Source: an uncultured Eubacteriales bacterium
Lineage (GTDB): Bacteria; Bacillota; Clostridia; Oscillospirales; Oscillospiraceae
DNA: 35,969 nucleotides
Reading direction: 5' to 3'
Assembly: GCA_900548795.1 (NCBI GenBank)
Contig: URLT01000007.1
Span: 1-35,969, forward strand
The position numbers and the translations under genes were made by a program. Below, piece after piece: positions 1 through 8,781 of the stretch (its first letter is position 1; every line of letters starts with the position of its first letter). Below the pieces are notes generated by a model. The model was not told the origin of the DNA, did no database searches, and saw nothing but the letters and a program-made list of their open reading frames with translations.

Positions 1-279
1 AACGCCCGCCGGCTTGTCCAGCGCGATCAGCCATTCGTCCTCATAAAGGATCTGCAGGCTCCCCTGCTCCGGCTCATAATTGACCGGCGCGTCCTCGTCC
101 ATGCAGACCTCAATGCGGTCGCCGACGCGCACCGGATAGTCGGTAAACACGTGCTCACCGTTGACCGTGTAGGCGCCGCGGAATTTCAGCCGCTTGACCA
201 GCGACGAGGACAAGGCAAGCTCCCGCCGCAAAAACGACAGGAGCTTGCCTTCCCGTTCGGCGATGCATTGCAGCCTCAT
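1..279 (-). CDS. RluA/RluD-family RNA pseudouridine synthase, N-terminal part (runs off the left edge)
   Basis: Ninety-three codons are visible, read from the ATG at 279 towards the window edge; the catalytic core and C-terminus lie outside. Residues of about 10-60 fit an S4 RNA-binding domain (residues LVKRLKFRGAYTVNG, then VRVGDRIEV). They are followed by LYEDEWLIALDKPAGV, the strand that opens the catalytic domain of RluA-type pseudouridine synthases. Members isomerise uridine in 23S rRNA or tRNA in the cytoplasm; which site is modified here cannot be told. The start ATG overlaps the TGA of the upstream CBS gene as ATGA, so the two are probably translationally coupled. The catalytic Asp motif (HRLD) is not in view. 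Confidence 0.85.
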   Translation of the reverse strand, partial: MRLQCIAEREGKLLSFLRRELALSSSLVKRLKFRGAYTVNGEHVFTDYPVRVGDRIEVCMDEDAPVNYEPEQGSLQILYEDEWLIALDKPAGV

Positions 280-695
280 GTTCCGGTCTTGGGCAGGATG
301 TAGTTTTCCAGACAGTAGCGCATGATCGAGCGGCGTGTGATGATGCCGATGAAATCGCCCTTGTCGTCGATCACCGGCACAAAGTTCTGGTCGGTGGCCT
401 TGAGCACAAGCTCCTGCATATCGGTCGAGACGGAGACGGGCAGGTTATCCTTGCGGTGCGTGATCTCCATAACATTGTGCTTTTCGGTGTCGCGCAGATC
501 CATGCAGCAGAGGTTTTTGATGGCCCAGAGCAAGTCTCCCTCGGTCAGTGTGCCGCAGTACAGGCCGTTGCGGGCAAGGATCGGAATGGCGGCGTAGCCG
601 GAGTGCTCCATGCGCTCGAGCGCCTGCCGCAGCGTGAAGTCCTCATAGAGGTATGCGCAGTTTGCCTTCGGCGTCAGAAAGAAAAGAAGATTCAA
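276..695 (-). CDS. Two-CBS-domain protein, DarB/CbpB-like
   Basis: Predicted 139-residue soluble protein made almost only of a CBS pair: the first repeat covers about residues 15-65 (TLRQALERMEHSGYAAIPIL, then GTLTEGDLLWAI), the second about 80-130 (VPVIDDKGDFIGIITRRSIM). Small stand-alone CBS pairs in Firmicutes (DarB of Bacillus, CbpB of Listeria) bind c-di-AMP and regulate the stringent response enzyme Rel or pyruvate carboxylase; that role is inferred from size and layout only. I chose a TTG start at 695 because AGGAG lies 8 nt upstream; the open frame continues upstream to 791 but that part has no CBS similarity. The end overlaps the pseudouridine synthase start by 4 nt. Confidence 0.75.
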   Translation of the reverse strand: MNLLFFLTPKANCAYLYEDFTLRQALERMEHSGYAAIPILARNGLYCGTLTEGDLLWAIKNLCCMDLRDTEKHNVMEITHRKDNLPVSVSTDMQELVLKATDQNFVPVIDDKGDFIGIITRRSIMRYCLENYILPKTGT

Positions 696-826
696 GGCAA
701 TGCTCCTATTCTGATTGATAGTTCTTGGGAAGCTCCGGTCAAATTGACAGAAGCCGGCGGCGAGAATGTTCTCTCCGGACACATGCATCAAAAGAGCGCT
801 CCGGTCGGCGCGGCACTTCCCACAAC

Positions 827-838
827 CATATTATAGCA
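827..838 (-). promoter_or_regulatory. Probable extended -10 promoter for the CBS gene and pseudouridine synthase
   Basis: On the minus strand TGCTATAAT spans 838-830, an extended -10 (TG-n-TATAAT). No good -35 is seen at 17 nt. It would give a leader of about 130 nt before the TTG start at 695. Confidence 0.45.
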
Positions 839-876
839 CACCTTGCGCGCGAATGCTGTTAAGATTCTGTAACAAC

Positions 877-910
877 AAAAACCTGCCCGAAAAAAATCAG
901 GCAGGTTTTT
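877..910 (-). terminator. Intrinsic terminator after tpiA
   Basis: An 11-bp perfect stem (877-887 with 900-910, core AACCTGCC/GGCAGGTT) with a 12-nt loop, followed on the minus strand by a T-rich tail. It lies about 20 nt past the tpiA stop. The A/T arms let it work in the other direction too. Confidence 0.8.
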
Positions 911-930
911 TGTGTATATTGACGAAACGA

Positions 931-1707
931 TCAAGCCGTGGGCTGGTTCGCGTCCTCGATGATCTTGACGAATTTTTCGGGCACGAGGGAGGCGCCGCCG
1001 ATCAGGCCGCCGTCGATGTCCGGCTGCGCCAGCAGATCGAAAGCGTTCTTGTCGTTCATGGAGCCGCCGTAGAGGATGGTGGTGGCGCGGGCGTTCTTCG
1101 AGCCAAACAGCTTGCGCACGACCGTGCGGATGAGCTGGCAGACCTCCTCGGCCTGCTCCGGCGTTGCCGTGCGGCCGGTACCGATCGCCCAGATCGGCTC
1201 ATAGGCGATGACGACCTTGCGGATCTTGTCCTCAGTGATGCCGGCAAGCGCCAGCTTGATCTGCATGGTGATCCATTCCTCGGTGATGCCGGACTCGCGC
1301 TGCTCGAGCGTCTCGCCGCAGCAGACGATGGGGATCAGGCCGGCCTCAAGCGCAGCCTTTGCTTTGGCGTTGACCTCGGCGTCCGTCTCGCCCATGGCGC
1401 GGCGCTCGGAGTGGCCGATGATCACATACTTGCACCCGGCGTCGACCAGCATGGCCGTCGAGATCTCGCCGGTGTACGCGCCGGAGGCATTGGCGTTGCA
1501 GTTCTCCGCGCCGATGCCGACGCGCGTCTCGCGCATGGCACGGGCAGCGGCCGGAATGCAGACGGCGGGAACGCACAGAGCGATGTCGCACCAGCGTCCC
1601 TTCGGAAGGATGCCCTTCAGCTCGGTCATGAACGCCTTCGTCTCGGAGGGCGTCTTGTTCATTTTCCAGTTACCGGCAATGAGCGTCTTGCGATACTTTC
1701 TGTTCAT
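931..1707 (-). CDS. tpiA: Triosephosphate isomerase
   Basis: A 258-residue TIM barrel of normal family length that interconverts dihydroxyacetone phosphate and glyceraldehyde 3-phosphate in glycolysis. Visible active-site residues: Asn13 and Lys15 in GNWKMNK, His99 in IIGHSERR, Glu170 in AYEPIWAIGTG, and the GGSM phosphate loop near the end. The start ATG at 1707 has GAGGAGG just upstream; the open frame extends to 1827 but that part overlaps pgk and has no similarity to the family. The gene begins 10 nt after pgk and is the last of a trmL-pgk-tpiA operon that ends in a strong hairpin terminator. The segment around residue 69 reads ENCNANASG, a slightly unusual version of the family's QNxHxExxG stretch. 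Confidence 0.97.
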   Translation of the reverse strand: MNRKYRKTLIAGNWKMNKTPSETKAFMTELKGILPKGRWCDIALCVPAVCIPAAARAMRETRVGIGAENCNANASGAYTGEISTAMLVDAGCKYVIIGHSERRAMGETDAEVNAKAKAALEAGLIPIVCCGETLEQRESGITEEWITMQIKLALAGITEDKIRKVVIAYEPIWAIGTGRTATPEQAEEVCQLIRTVVRKLFGSKNARATTILYGGSMNDKNAFDLLAQPDIDGGLIGGASLVPEKFVKIIEDANQPTA

Positions 1708-1717
1708 GGCTTCCTCC

Positions 1718-2920
<1,203 letters not shown>

Positions 2921-2972
2921 GTTTACCTCCTATAAAGCTGTATGCAATTGCATGGGTTTGACGGGCTCGGTG

Positions 2973-3455
2973 TCACCGTTTCATTTTTCCGAAGTCCTGC
3001 AAATGCGGGAAATTCTGCTGACGCAGCGCTTCAAAAACGCCGACGGCGACGGAATTGCTCAGGTTCAGACTGCGTGCCTCCGTGCGCATGGGGATCCGCA
3101 CGCAGCTTTCGTAATGCTGTTCAAGGAGCGCCTCCGGCAGGCCGCGCGTCTCGCGCCCGAAAAACAGGAAGCAGCCGTCGGCATACTCCGCCTCGGTATA
3201 GGCGCGCGGCGCCTTGGTCGAAAACAGGCGCATCTGGCGAATGTCGTTCCTGCCGAACAGCTCGTCCAGATTTTCGTAGACGCGGACGTCGACCAGATGC
3301 CAATAGTCCAATCCGGCGCGGCGCACGGCTCGTTCGGAAATATCAAAACCCAGCGGCTTGACCAAATGCAGCACCGAGCCGGTCGCGGCGCAGGTGCGCG
3401 CAATGTTGCCGGTGTTTTGCGGGATCTCCGGCTCGACCAAAACAACGTTCAGCAT
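2973..3455 (-). CDS. trmL: tRNA (cytidine/uridine(34)-2'-O)-methyltransferase TrmL (SPOUT family)
   Basis: A 160-residue protein, the size of E. coli TrmL (157). It methylates the 2'-OH of the wobble nucleotide of certain tRNA-Leu species using S-adenosylmethionine. The N-terminus LNVVLVEPEIPQNTGNIART is the family hallmark; FGRETRGLPE and LNLSNSVAVGVFEALRQ form the SPOUT trefoil-knot cofactor site. I place the start at the ATG at 3455, preceded by GAGGAG, rather than at an upstream codon at 3497, because family similarity begins there. It is the first gene of the trmL-pgk-tpiA operon and sits behind a good sigma-A-like promoter. Confidence 0.93.
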   Translation of the reverse strand: MLNVVLVEPEIPQNTGNIARTCAATGSVLHLVKPLGFDISERAVRRAGLDYWHLVDVRVYENLDELFGRNDIRQMRLFSTKAPRAYTEAEYADGCFLFFGRETRGLPEALLEQHYESCVRIPMRTEARSLNLSNSVAVGVFEALRQQNFPHLQDFGKMKR

Positions 3456-3512
3456 GACTCCTCGCGGGGCTGTTCTGAAGGCGCAGCGTCGCCCCACTCC
3501 GCTGCCCGAACT

Positions 3513-3541
3513 ATTCTATGACAAATCGTCGGAAAATTCAA
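3513..3541 (-). promoter_or_regulatory. Sigma-A-like promoter for trmL-pgk-tpiA
   Basis: On the minus strand TTGAAT (3541-3536) and TAGAAT (3518-3513) are separated by exactly 17 nt, about 60 nt upstream of the trmL start. Confidence 0.6.
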
Positions 3542-3803
3542 CTGTTTTTCTGAAAATTTTGAAAAAATTTCAGCTTTTTACGCAGGATAAAAGCAGACGG
3601 CTCCGCACCGTTGCAAAGCCGCCGCTCAGCCGATGGCAATGGACACGCAGCTTCCCTGTCATCAATAAAGAAGCAGCTCTGCGGCGAATGAGCCGTTCGC
3701 GCGCTTTTTCGCGCGCGGGAACCAATTGCATATTTCTCCTCCCGTTGCAAACAATAACTTTGCAGCCAAAACCGGGGCAAAATAAAAAGCATTGGAGGCC
3801 AAC
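3542..3803. other. Non-coding region between trmL promoter and spoVT
   Basis: No credible gene. It holds an A/T-rich inverted repeat at 3550-3573 (CTGAAAATTTT and AAAATTTCAG) and a GC hairpin at 3698-3717 (CGCGCGC, loop TTTTTC, GCGCGCG), both of unknown role. A weak sigma-G-like match, TGCATA at 3727 and AACAATA at 3750 with a 17-nt spacer, lies about 50 nt before the spoVT start. That is where a forespore promoter would be expected, but only 4 of 7 bases of the -10 fit. Confidence 0.35.
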
Positions 3804-4346
3804 ATGAAGGCAACTGGAATTGTCAGACGAATCGACGACCTTGGACGCGTCGTCATTCCCAAGGAGATCCGCCGCACCCTTCGTATCCGCGAGGGCGACC
3901 CGTTGGAGATCTATACGGAGAAGGACGGCGAGGTGATTTTTAAGAAATACTCGCCAATGGGCGAATTGCAGGATTTCGCAGCGCGGATCTGCGACTCGAT
4001 CGGGAAAAACACGGGGCACATTGCGGCCGTATCGGACCGGGATGTGATCATTGCGGTGGCAGGCGCGCCGAAGCGCGATCTGCTGGACAAGCGGAACTCG
4101 GCCGAGCTGGAGCAGCTTATGGCGCAGCGCAAGAGCTACCGCTTCCGCGCGGGCGACACGCCGCTCCGTCCGGCCGAGAGCGCCGACCGCTATCGGCTCG
4201 GCGTGGCCGCGCCGATCATCTCGGAGGGCGATCTGCTCGGCTGCGTGATGCTGCTGATGAATGAGAATGACGCGGCGCCGGACGAATCAGAGCAGAAGCT
4301 GGCGCAGACCGTCGCGGGCTTCCTCGGCCGGCAGATGGAGAGCTGA
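3804..4346 (+). CDS. spoVT: Stage V sporulation protein T, AbrB-type regulator
   Basis: A 180-residue transcription regulator (B. subtilis SpoVT is 178). Residues 1-50 form the AbrB swapped-hairpin DNA-binding domain (MKATGIVRRIDDLGRVVIPK, then IRRTLRIREGDPLEIYT). Residues 55-178 form a GAF-like domain. SpoVT tunes sigma-G-dependent genes in the forespore and is good evidence that the organism makes endospores. The start ATG at 3804 has GGAGG 5 nt upstream; the alternative start 12 nt earlier would sit on top of the ribosome binding site. It stands alone and converges on the ECF S-component gene. Confidence 0.95.
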   Translation: MKATGIVRRIDDLGRVVIPKEIRRTLRIREGDPLEIYTEKDGEVIFKKYSPMGELQDFAARICDSIGKNTGHIAAVSDRDVIIAVAGAPKRDLLDKRNSAELEQLMAQRKSYRFRAGDTPLRPAESADRYRLGVAAPIISEGDLLGCVMLLMNENDAAPDESEQKLAQTVAGFLGRQMES

Positions 4347-4393
4347 GCGCAGCGCGAAAACACGGCGAACCCCATGGCCATTGGGAGCGGGCG

Positions 4394-4429
4394 CAAAAAA
4401 AGCCGTGCCGGGGAAAGCCTCGGCACGGC
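4394..4429 (-). terminator. Intrinsic terminator after the ECF S-component gene
   Basis: GCCGTGCCG at 4402-4410 pairs with CGGCACGGC at 4421-4429. On the minus strand the stem is followed by seven T residues (4401-4395). It lies 36 nt past the stop of the minus-strand gene. Confidence 0.8.
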
Positions 4430-4464
4430 AAATGGATCGTTCGGCTCATGGCCGGGATCGGTTC

Positions 4465-5061
4465 TTATTTCCGCTTGACCACGCGCAGGATCGTTGTGAT
4501 GCCCGGCGTGAGAACAACGTTCAGGCCAAGCTCCACGAGGAAATTCACGCCGATAAGGGTCAGCAGCATATAGCTGACGATCGGCTTGCCGCCTGCCCAT
4601 TCGGTGAGCGTGCTCCAGAAGAAGCCGTACATCGCCGTGCAGAACAGGCCGGAGTTCACGACCGGCGCAGTAATCGCCGCAGCCAACGTCGCAACGGCGC
4701 TCCGTCCGTTGCCCGGCTGCTTGCCGGCCACGAGACGGTAGACGCCTCCGGCGGCTGCGCCCGCTGCCGCGCCCTTGCCGAAGCAGGTCAGCGCGCAGAG
4801 GAAGGGCTGCGCCTGAAAGAGCACATTGCCGCCCTTATCCGTGCCGTTGACGCAGCCGATAAAGGCCAAAAGGCCGAACACCAAGCCGAGAAACGCCCCG
4901 CTCAGCGCGCCGTAGCTCGCAGCTCCGACCACGATCGGCACAAGCACAAGGCTGAAGGAGATCGTGCCGAAGGAGATGGCTCCGGCAAAAAGCTGCAAAA
5001 CGACGATGATTGCGGCCAGCAGCGCCGTGCCGACCATGCGGTGTAATTTGGACTGATTCAT
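4465..5061 (-). CDS. ECF-type transporter S component (substrate-binding membrane subunit)
   Basis: A 198-residue, very hydrophobic protein with about six predicted membrane helices, the size and layout of energy-coupling-factor S components. An early helix (TALLAAIIVVLQLFAGAISF), the glycine/alanine-rich middle and the NSGLFCTAMYGFF stretch resemble the PF12822-type group, which includes pantothenate and other vitamin transporters. The substrate cannot be told from the sequence. It must borrow the shared EcfA/EcfT module, which is not in the window. The start ATG at 5061 has GGAGG 5 nt upstream; an earlier in-frame start lacks one. It follows spoIIIE by 77 nt on the same strand, separated by a weak hairpin. 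Confidence 0.75.
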   Translation of the reverse strand: MNQSKLHRMVGTALLAAIIVVLQLFAGAISFGTISFSLVLVPIVVGAASYGALSGAFLGLVFGLLAFIGCVNGTDKGGNVLFQAQPFLCALTCFGKGAAAGAAAGGVYRLVAGKQPGNGRSAVATLAAAITAPVVNSGLFCTAMYGFFWSTLTEWAGGKPIVSYMLLTLIGVNFLVELGLNVVLTPGITTILRVVKRK

Positions 5062-5115
5062 GTTTACCTCCTGCTGTCGCCCCTCTGTCCGGAGGGTGCA
5101 ACGCATTTCTTATTT

Positions 5116-5141
5116 GAAAACCGACTGCCGTCGGGTTTTCA
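5116..5141 (-). terminator. Weak hairpin at the spoIIIE stop codon
   Basis: GAAAACCGAC (5116-5125) pairs with GTCGGGTTTTC (5130-5140) with one bulge, and the spoIIIE stop codon lies inside it. It could be a partial terminator between spoIIIE and the ECF gene; the U tract is poor. Confidence 0.35.
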
Positions 5142-7748
5142 CGGGATCTCCTCCTCCACGGGCGGATTCGGATCATAGGTGCCGTTTTGCATCTGCTCCC
5201 ACTGCTCCTTCGTGATGAGGAGCTGGCGGGGCTTCGCGCCCTCGAACGGGCCGACGATGCCGCGCTCCTCCATCTCGTCGACGATCCGCGCCGCGCGGGC
5301 ATAGCCGAGCTTCAGACGGCGCTGGAGCATAGAGACCGACGCCTGCCCCGTCTCGAGGATGACCTCGACGGCAGCCGGGAGCAGCTCGTCGCCGTCCGAG
5401 GAAGCCGAAGCACCCGCGCCGTTGTCGGCAGGGGCGTTCTTTCCGCCCTGCTCCGCGCGTTTTTCGATCTGCTCCATGACCTCCTCGGAATAGGCGCTCT
5501 CGCCCTGCTGCTTGACGGCGGCAACGACGTTCTGCACCTCCTCGTCGGAGATGAAGCAGCCCTGCACACGCTTGGGCTTGCCCTGCCCCAGCGGAGCAAA
5601 GAGCATGTCTCCCTTGCCAACGAGCTTTTCCGCGCCCTGTGTGTCGAGGATGATGCGCGATTCCATTGCCGACGAGACGGCAAACGCAATGCGCGAGGGG
5701 ATGTTCGCCTTCATCAGACCCGTGATGACGTCCGCCGACGGGCGCTGCGTGGCGATCACCAAATGGATGCCCGAGGCGCGTCCCATCTGCGCGATGCGGC
5801 AGATCGACTCCTCGACCTCCTTGGCCGCCACAAGCATGAGGTCGGCCAGCTCGTCGATGACGACGACGATCTGCTCCAGCGGCTTCTTATCCGGGTCGCT
5901 GCGGACGGTTTTATTATAGGAATCGACGTCGCGCACGCCCTGATCGGCCATCATGCGGTAGCGGCGCATCATTTCCGTGACCGCCCACTGCAGCGCGCCC
6001 GCCGCCTTCTTCGGGTCGGTCACGACCGGGATCAGCAGGTGCGGAATGCCGTTATAGACGCCCAGCTCAACCATCTTCGGGTCGACCATAATGAGCCGCA
6101 CCTCGTCGGGCTTGGCCTTGTAGAGCAGCGAAACGATCAGCGTGTTCATGCATACGGACTTGCCCGAGCCGGTCGTGCCGGCGATGAGCATATGCGGCAG
6201 CTTGGCAATGTCGCAGACGATGCAGTTGCCCGCAATGTCCTTGCCGACGGCAAAGGAGATCTTGGATTTGCTGTTGCGGAAGGCCGCAGAATCGATCACC
6301 TCGCGGGCAAACACGGTGTTGACGACCTTGTTCGGCACCTCGATGCCGACGACGCTGATCTTGTCGGGAATGGCGGAAATGCGCACGCCCATGGCGCCGA
6401 GCGCAAGGGCGATGTCGTCGGAAAGGTTCGTGACCTTGCTCAGCTTGACGCCCTTGTCCAGCTCCAGCTCATAGCGCGTGACGGACGGGCCGCGAATGAC
6501 GTCGACAATATGCGGCTCGATGCCGAAGCTCTTGAGCGTGTCGGCAAGACGCTTCGTGTTCTCGCGCATTTCGCCGGTCGCATCGACCAGATTCTGTGCG
6601 CGAAGCCCCAGAAGGCCGATGGGAGGATAGAGGTATTCGGGAGCCTGCGCGGCGTCCTTCTGCTCGATCTCGCGGGAGATGAGCTGCGCGCTGGCCTCCG
6701 TTTCGGCTTTTTTCATCTGCGGGCGCTGCTTTTCCGGCTCGTCCGGAATGACGACGGGCGTCTGCGGTGCAGGCGACCGCTCCGGTCTAGGCGGCTGCGG
6801 CCGGCAGGGCGGCTCGGGCGGCTCTTCCTCCTCGGGCTGAAGCGCAAGCTCGTCAATGGTCACCTGATTCACGACCGGATCGGGCAGCGGAGGCTGGGCT
6901 GCAGCCTCTGCCGCGACCTCGGCATTCTTTCTCTCAAGGAAGGCATCCGGCGACGGAACGCGCGCCTTGCCGCCTCGGCTGGGCGCCTTTTCCGGTTCCT
7001 CGGCGGGCGGCTCCTGCCCGACGGGCAGCGGAGGCTCGTCGACTGGCAGGTCGAAGTCCTTTGTCTGGCGCTTTTTCCGCTCGGCCTGGCGCTCCATTCG
7101 GCGTGTCACGACGCGGTTGACCAGCCGCTCGGCCGGATCCTCCTCTTCCTCGGGCTCTTCCTCCTCCGGCTCGGGGCGCGGACGGTTTTTAATCGCAGTG
7201 ATGAGGCTGTTAACGTGAATGCCCATGGCCTCCATCGTTTCGAGCAAAAAGATCAGCAAAAAGGCGATGATCGCGCCGACGAGCGAGATGCCCCGCGCGA
7301 CGCCTCCGGCCAAAAGGCCGGGGATCACGCCGCCGCCGGAGCCGCTCTGCCCGTTGCGGTAGAGCGTGTCGAGCGTCAGGATGTTTTCGTCGGCAAAGAT
7401 CAGGCAGATGAGGTGGTACAGCGCAGAGACCGTGACCACCAGCAGGAGGATGCAGACGATCCGCAGGGTGTACTTCCTGCCCTGCTTCGTGCGCAGCAGC
7501 AGGATGGCCACCGCAGCTAGCGCAAGCGGCAATATGTAGCGTCCCACCTGCCCGAGCAGACCCGTCACGACCTTGATGACCGATCTTAAAATCACGGCGT
7601 CGAAATTGAACCAGCAGAGCACACCGAAAACCGCAAGCAGCAGCAAAACGATGGCAGTCAGCTCGCGTCGGTTCTGATTTTGCGGGCGCTCGGCCTGCTT
7701 CTGGTTTTTCGGCGGGGTTTGTTGTTTTTTCTTGGCTTTTGCTGCCAT
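5139..7748 (-). CDS. spoIIIE: SpoIIIE/FtsK-type DNA translocase
   Basis: An 869-residue membrane ATPase that pumps chromosomal DNA across the division or sporulation septum. Residues of about 28-190 hold four membrane helices. An acidic, proline-rich linker runs from about 195 to 365. The motor follows, with Walker A GTTGSGKS near residues 523-530, Walker B IVVVIDELADLM and the FtsK-specific LVIATQRPSADVITG. The C-terminal gamma winged helix (about residues 800-860, SVSMLQRRLKLGYARAARIV) reads KOPS/SRS DNA signals. The start ATG at 7748 has GGAGG upstream. In B. subtilis spoIIIE also neighbours tepA; here a UppP-like gene lies between them. SpoIIIE versus vegetative FtsK cannot be separated by sequence, but the context favours SpoIIIE. 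Confidence 0.93.
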   Translation of the reverse strand: MAAKAKKKQQTPPKNQKQAERPQNQNRRELTAIVLLLLAVFGVLCWFNFDAVILRSVIKVVTGLLGQVGRYILPLALAAVAILLLRTKQGRKYTLRIVCILLLVVTVSALYHLICLIFADENILTLDTLYRNGQSGSGGGVIPGLLAGGVARGISLVGAIIAFLLIFLLETMEAMGIHVNSLITAIKNRPRPEPEEEEPEEEEDPAERLVNRVVTRRMERQAERKKRQTKDFDLPVDEPPLPVGQEPPAEEPEKAPSRGGKARVPSPDAFLERKNAEVAAEAAAQPPLPDPVVNQVTIDELALQPEEEEPPEPPCRPQPPRPERSPAPQTPVVIPDEPEKQRPQMKKAETEASAQLISREIEQKDAAQAPEYLYPPIGLLGLRAQNLVDATGEMRENTKRLADTLKSFGIEPHIVDVIRGPSVTRYELELDKGVKLSKVTNLSDDIALALGAMGVRISAIPDKISVVGIEVPNKVVNTVFAREVIDSAAFRNSKSKISFAVGKDIAGNCIVCDIAKLPHMLIAGTTGSGKSVCMNTLIVSLLYKAKPDEVRLIMVDPKMVELGVYNGIPHLLIPVVTDPKKAAGALQWAVTEMMRRYRMMADQGVRDVDSYNKTVRSDPDKKPLEQIVVVIDELADLMLVAAKEVEESICRIAQMGRASGIHLVIATQRPSADVITGLMKANIPSRIAFAVSSAMESRIILDTQGAEKLVGKGDMLFAPLGQGKPKRVQGCFISDEEVQNVVAAVKQQGESAYSEEVMEQIEKRAEQGGKNAPADNGAGASASSDGDELLPAAVEVILETGQASVSMLQRRLKLGYARAARIVDEMEERGIVGPFEGAKPRQLLITKEQWEQMQNGTYDPNPPVEEEIP

Positions 7749-7762
7749 AGTTCAGCCTCCTT

Positions 7763-8599
7763 TTACGCGCGGATGAGCGCGAGGATCAGAATCAGCGCCG
7801 TTGCATCCCAGCAGTAATAGGAAATATAGTAGACCCTTCCCTGCTCATACAGAAAGCGCATAAATTGAACGGCGAGGTATCCGACTGCCGCCGCAACGGC
7901 CATCGCGACGAGCATGGGCAGGATGCCCGCCGCAATGCTGTCAAAGGCGACGGCGCGGATGAGATGATAAAGCACGCTCACGGTCTGAAAGCTCAGCGTG
8001 AGCAGATAGGCGAAGCGAAGATTGTACTCGTGCTCCAGCCCGCGAAATTTGCCGAACGCAAGGGAATTTCCGAGCGAGGAAAGGCCGGGGATCACGGCAA
8101 CCAACCGCGCAGCGCCGATCGTGACGGCGTCGGAGACAAGGAGCCGGTCGCCGTCCTTGCGTCCCTCGGGATAGCGGCAGGCGGAATAGAGCACAAAGCC
8201 GTTCACGGCAAAGAGCAGCGCCGTCACGACCAGCCCGGTCTTGCGCTCCGCCCACGCGACAAAGATCAGAGACAGCAGCATCGGCAGCAGCGCAAACAGG
8301 CCGATCAGCACGCTGCGCGTGAGGGATCGATCGGTCAGGTCGCCGCGGGAACGGCGCTTGGCGCCGGTGACAAGAAGCACCTCTCTGCCGAAGCGCCGCG
8401 ACTCGCCCGGAAAGGCGAGCACAAGCGCGGCAATGACTCCCAGCGCGATGCCGAGACGGGTATAGTAGCCGCCCGTCTGCGTCAGCCCGGTCAGGTGAAA
8501 GACCTCGTGCAGCACGGCGGAATGCCCGGAAAAGGACAACGGCAGCAGCTCGGTCGCGCCGCCGAAAATCGCGTATAAAATCGCTTCCCAAATCTTCAA
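7763..8599 (-). CDS. UppP/BacA-like membrane protein with altered active site
   Basis: A 278-residue integral membrane protein of undecaprenyl-diphosphatase (BacA/UppP) length. The family's first motif, VEGLTEFLPxSSTGH in E. coli, reads FGGATELLPLSFSGH here: the second Glu and the His are kept but the first Glu is Gly. The second motif PGxSRSG reads PGLSSLG, so the phosphate-binding Arg is Ser. The family normally dephosphorylates undecaprenyl diphosphate for peptidoglycan recycling; with these changes that activity is doubtful. It may have a different substrate or be a structural paralogue. It starts 14 nt upstream of spoIIIE on the same strand, suggesting co-expression, possibly with septal or cortex wall synthesis (inference). 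Confidence 0.72.
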   Translation of the reverse strand: MKIWEAILYAIFGGATELLPLSFSGHSAVLHEVFHLTGLTQTGGYYTRLGIALGVIAALVLAFPGESRRFGREVLLVTGAKRRSRGDLTDRSLTRSVLIGLFALLPMLLSLIFVAWAERKTGLVVTALLFAVNGFVLYSACRYPEGRKDGDRLLVSDAVTIGAARLVAVIPGLSSLGNSLAFGKFRGLEHEYNLRFAYLLTLSFQTVSVLYHLIRAVAFDSIAAGILPMLVAMAVAAAVGYLAVQFMRFLYEQGRVYYISYYCWDATALILILALIRA

Positions 8600-8755
8600 A
8601 CCAGATTCTCCTCTTTCTTTCTTCGGGGAAAACGCCCGTGTGCGTCGCTGAAATCGGGCATTGATACGATCCCTGATTCGCTTATTTCATAAATCATGTT
8701 CCGGAATCCCGTATGCTATGCACACGCGCCTCGTGCTGACGCACACCCGTAGGGT

Positions 8756-8766
8756 ATTATATCACA
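8756..8766 (-). promoter_or_regulatory. Possible extended -10 promoter for the UppP-like gene and spoIIIE
   Basis: The minus strand reads TGATATAAT at 8764-8756, a good extended -10 about 157 nt upstream of the start at 8599. No -35 is recognisable. Downstream of it to 8600 no gene is seen. Confidence 0.4.
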
Positions 8767-8781
8767 ATGCAGCGGAAATTT

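Noticed and set aside
5187..7520. A 777-codon open frame antisense to spoIIIE
   Set aside because: It mirrors the GC-biased third positions of spoIIIE, has low-complexity Arg/Leu/Asp-rich composition and no known domain.
8600..8781. Small gene in the gap between the UppP-like gene and tepA
   Set aside because: Short frames exist but none has a ribosome binding site or a protein-like composition; only a possible promoter was kept.
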